Assembly (NCBI GenBank): GCA_963920525.1
Contig: OY986436.1
Location: 14,583,467 to 14,647,466, forward strand
DNA from: Dichetophora obliterata
Lineage: Eukaryota; Arthropoda; Insecta; Diptera; Sciomyzidae
Length of the DNA stretch: 64,000 nt
Reading direction: 5' to 3'
In this document: one piece after another, positions 62,601-64,000 of the stretch
How the letters are laid out: each line of letters starts with the position of its first letter
Position numbering within the stretch: the first letter of the stretch is position 1
Made by a program: the position numbers and the translations under genes
Notes under the pieces: generated by a model
What the model was told of the DNA's origin: nothing
Seen by the model: the letters and a program-made list of their open reading frames with translations, nothing else
The model's database searches: none

Positions 62601-64000
62601 TTAGATTTCATGTTAATTTCATGTGCCCTTTTTTGTCAATTTTTATTTTTTTTATTTATTTTCTAAAATAAAAACTACATATCAGATAAGGACGATTCAT
62701 GCATTAAAATGAGCACCAGGTCCTCGTCCTTAAGAAGAAATACTCCTTTGTCCAAATGCCGTTTGCTCTATCTCTTGTAGTTTAGGAGTTGTAGAACACT
62801 TTTTGGAGTGGAAGCTGGCCAAAAACATGTGCTTTTTCCGTCATAACTCCCAAACCATACATCCTACAAGGACGATTTATACACCAAATTGTTTTTAATA
62901 CATATATACACAAGACTGCATATTCAGAAAAAAGTTTCCTGGAATTTGATTTTTTCCAAGAATCTTAGTTAAATTTTTTACATGAATCATAGTTTTTGAC
63001 GTGGTTTTTTGCGATTTTTTTGATTTTTTAGCCATAACTTCTAAACCATACATCATAAAAGGACGATTTATGCATCAAAATGTTCCTTAAGCTACTGCCC
63101 ACAAGACTGTATCCTTAAAATAATTTTAAAAATTAGATTTCATATTAATTTCATGTGCCCTTTTTTGTCAATTTTTATTTTTTTTATTTATTTTCTAAAA
63201 TAAAAACTACATAACAGATAAGGACGATTCATGCATTTAAATGAGCACCAGGTCCTCGTCCTTAAGAAGGGTTACTTCTTTGTCCAAATGCCGTTTGCTC
63301 TATCTCTTGTAGTTTAGGAGTTGTAGAACACTTTTTGGAGTGGAAGCTGGCCAAAAACATGTTCTTTTTCCGTCATAACTCCCAAACCATACATCCTACA
63401 AGGACGATTTATACACCAAATTGTTTCTAATACATATAAACACAAGACTGCATATTCAGAAAAAAGTTTTCTGGAATTTGATTTTTTTCAAGAATCTTAG
63501 TTAAAATTTTTTACATGAATCATAGTTTTTGACGTGGTTTTTTGCGATTTTTTTGATTTTTTAGCCATAACTTCTAAACCATACATCATAAAAGGACGAT
63601 TTATGCATCAAAATATTCCTTAAGCTACTGCCCACAAGACTGTATCCTTAAAATAATTTTAAAAATTAGATTTCATATTAATTTCATGTGCCCTTTTTTG
63701 TCAATTTTTATTTTTTTTATTTATTTTCTAAAATAAAAACTACATAACAGATAAGGACGATTCATGCATTAAAATGAGCACCAGGTCCTCGTCCTTAAGA
63801 AGGGATACTCCTTTGTCCAAATGCCGTTTGCTCTATCTCTTGTAGTTTAGGAGTTGTAGAACACTTTTTGGAGTGGAAGCTGGCCAAAAACATGTGCTTT
63901 TTCCGTCATAACTCCCAAACCATACATCCTACAAGGACGATTTATACACCAAATTGTTTCTAATACATATATACACAAGACTGCATATTCAGAAAAAAGT

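Larger units (their letters stand above)
1..64000 (+). repeat. Satellite array, about 121 tandem monomers of about 533 bp
   Basis: The array fills the window without a break and runs off both ends. Taking the first base of GTTGTAGAAC as anchor, the first lies at 22 and the last at 63853, with 120 intervals averaging about 532 bp. Most intervals are 531-535 bp; the exceptions are explained by indels listed separately. Every monomer has the same orientation. Conserved landmarks in order are GTTGTAGAAC, GGAAGCTGGCC, CATAACTCCCAAACC, GGACGATTTATACACC, CACAAGACTGCATATTC, TTGACGTGG, CATAACTTCTAAACC, GGACGATTTATGCATC, CACAAGACTGTATCC, GGACGATTCATGCATT, CACCAGGTCCTCGTCC and GTCCAAATGCCG. There is no coding frame longer than 81 residues, no transposon end and no unique spacer. 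This is a non-coding satellite. A centromeric, pericentromeric or subtelomeric location is inferred. I do not recognise the family by name. Confidence 0.98.
53204..64000 (+). repeat. Block H: mosaic monomers M101-M121
   Basis: Anchors 53204, 53738, 54269, 54802, 55334, 55858, 56392, 56927, 57461, 57992, 58526, 59058, 59592, 60119, 60654, 61187, 61719, 62254, 62788, 63320, 63853. Two main types alternate irregularly: TTTCCTGG with TTTTTCCAAG (531-532 bp; M102, M104, M109, M111, M116, M119) and TTTTCTGG with eight T (534 bp). A third mark, CATGTTCTTTTTCC, heads M101, M105, M110, M112, M114 and M120. Shared segments occur at several offsets (3723, 6385, 1066), but no one HOR covers the block. 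M121 is cut by the window end. Confidence 0.82.

Noticed and set aside
1..64000. CRISPR array
   Set aside because: The repeated unit is about 533 bp with no unique spacers; CRISPR repeats are a few tens of bases with differing spacers.
1..64000. rDNA intergenic spacer or 5S array
   Set aside because: No rRNA gene or recognisable 5S promoter box in any monomer; the unit is uniformly AT-rich.
1..64000. Assignment to a named satellite such as the 528-bp khipu subtelomeric repeat of common bean
   Set aside because: Only the unit length is similar; I cannot recall or compare its sequence, so no family is assigned. A search of the monomer against repeat databases would decide.

Overview
The whole 64-kb window is a single eukaryotic satellite-DNA array. 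I found no gene, RNA gene, transposable element, CRISPR array or unique sequence in it. The unit is an AT-rich monomer (a hand count over the first 530 bases gives about 32% G+C), usually 531-535 bp long and always in the same orientation. I counted 121 monomers, using the first base of GTTGTAGAAC as an anchor. They are called M1 (anchor 22) to M121 (anchor 63853), and M16 and M24 have lost the anchor by deletion. An array this long and AT-rich, with nested higher-order repeats (HORs) and nothing inserted, suggests centromeric, pericentromeric or subtelomeric heterochromatin of a plant or animal. The sequence alone does not tell me the species.

There are at least three tiers of repetition. 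Tier 1: each monomer is made of three diverged subrepeats (192, 161 and 180 bp in M17, mean 178 bp). They share a GGACGATT box with conserved flanking motifs at the same distances. Tier 2: monomers are arranged in HORs of 3, 4, 5 and 7 units. Tier 3: blocks of several kb, themselves made of HORs, are duplicated. The clearest is 1-7973, which recurs at 12801-20785.

Layout: block A, 1-7973 (M1-M15, with 2,656-bp pentamers). Block B, 7974-12307 (truncated M16, then copies of M1-M2, then a run of near-identical 533-bp monomers). Block C, 12308-24536 (truncated M24, a copy of block A, then further 4-mers and 5-mers). Block D, 24537-34052 (2,122-bp tetramers with missing or extra monomers). Block E, 34053-40396 (1,602-bp trimers, ending in a damaged monomer). 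Block F, 40397-45733 (more varied monomers with dimer and pentamer relations). Block G, 45734-53203 (two copies of a 3,735-bp heptamer). Block H, 53204-64000 (a mosaic of short shared segments without one dominant HOR).

The short open frames, including a 67-residue antisense frame that recurs in at least 11 monomers, are by-products of the repeat: they open and close with single-base and T-run variants. The features most likely to matter biologically are the roughly 3 x 178-bp substructure, a 9-bp-stem inverted repeat kept in most monomers, and the record of unequal exchange and gene conversion in the HOR variants.
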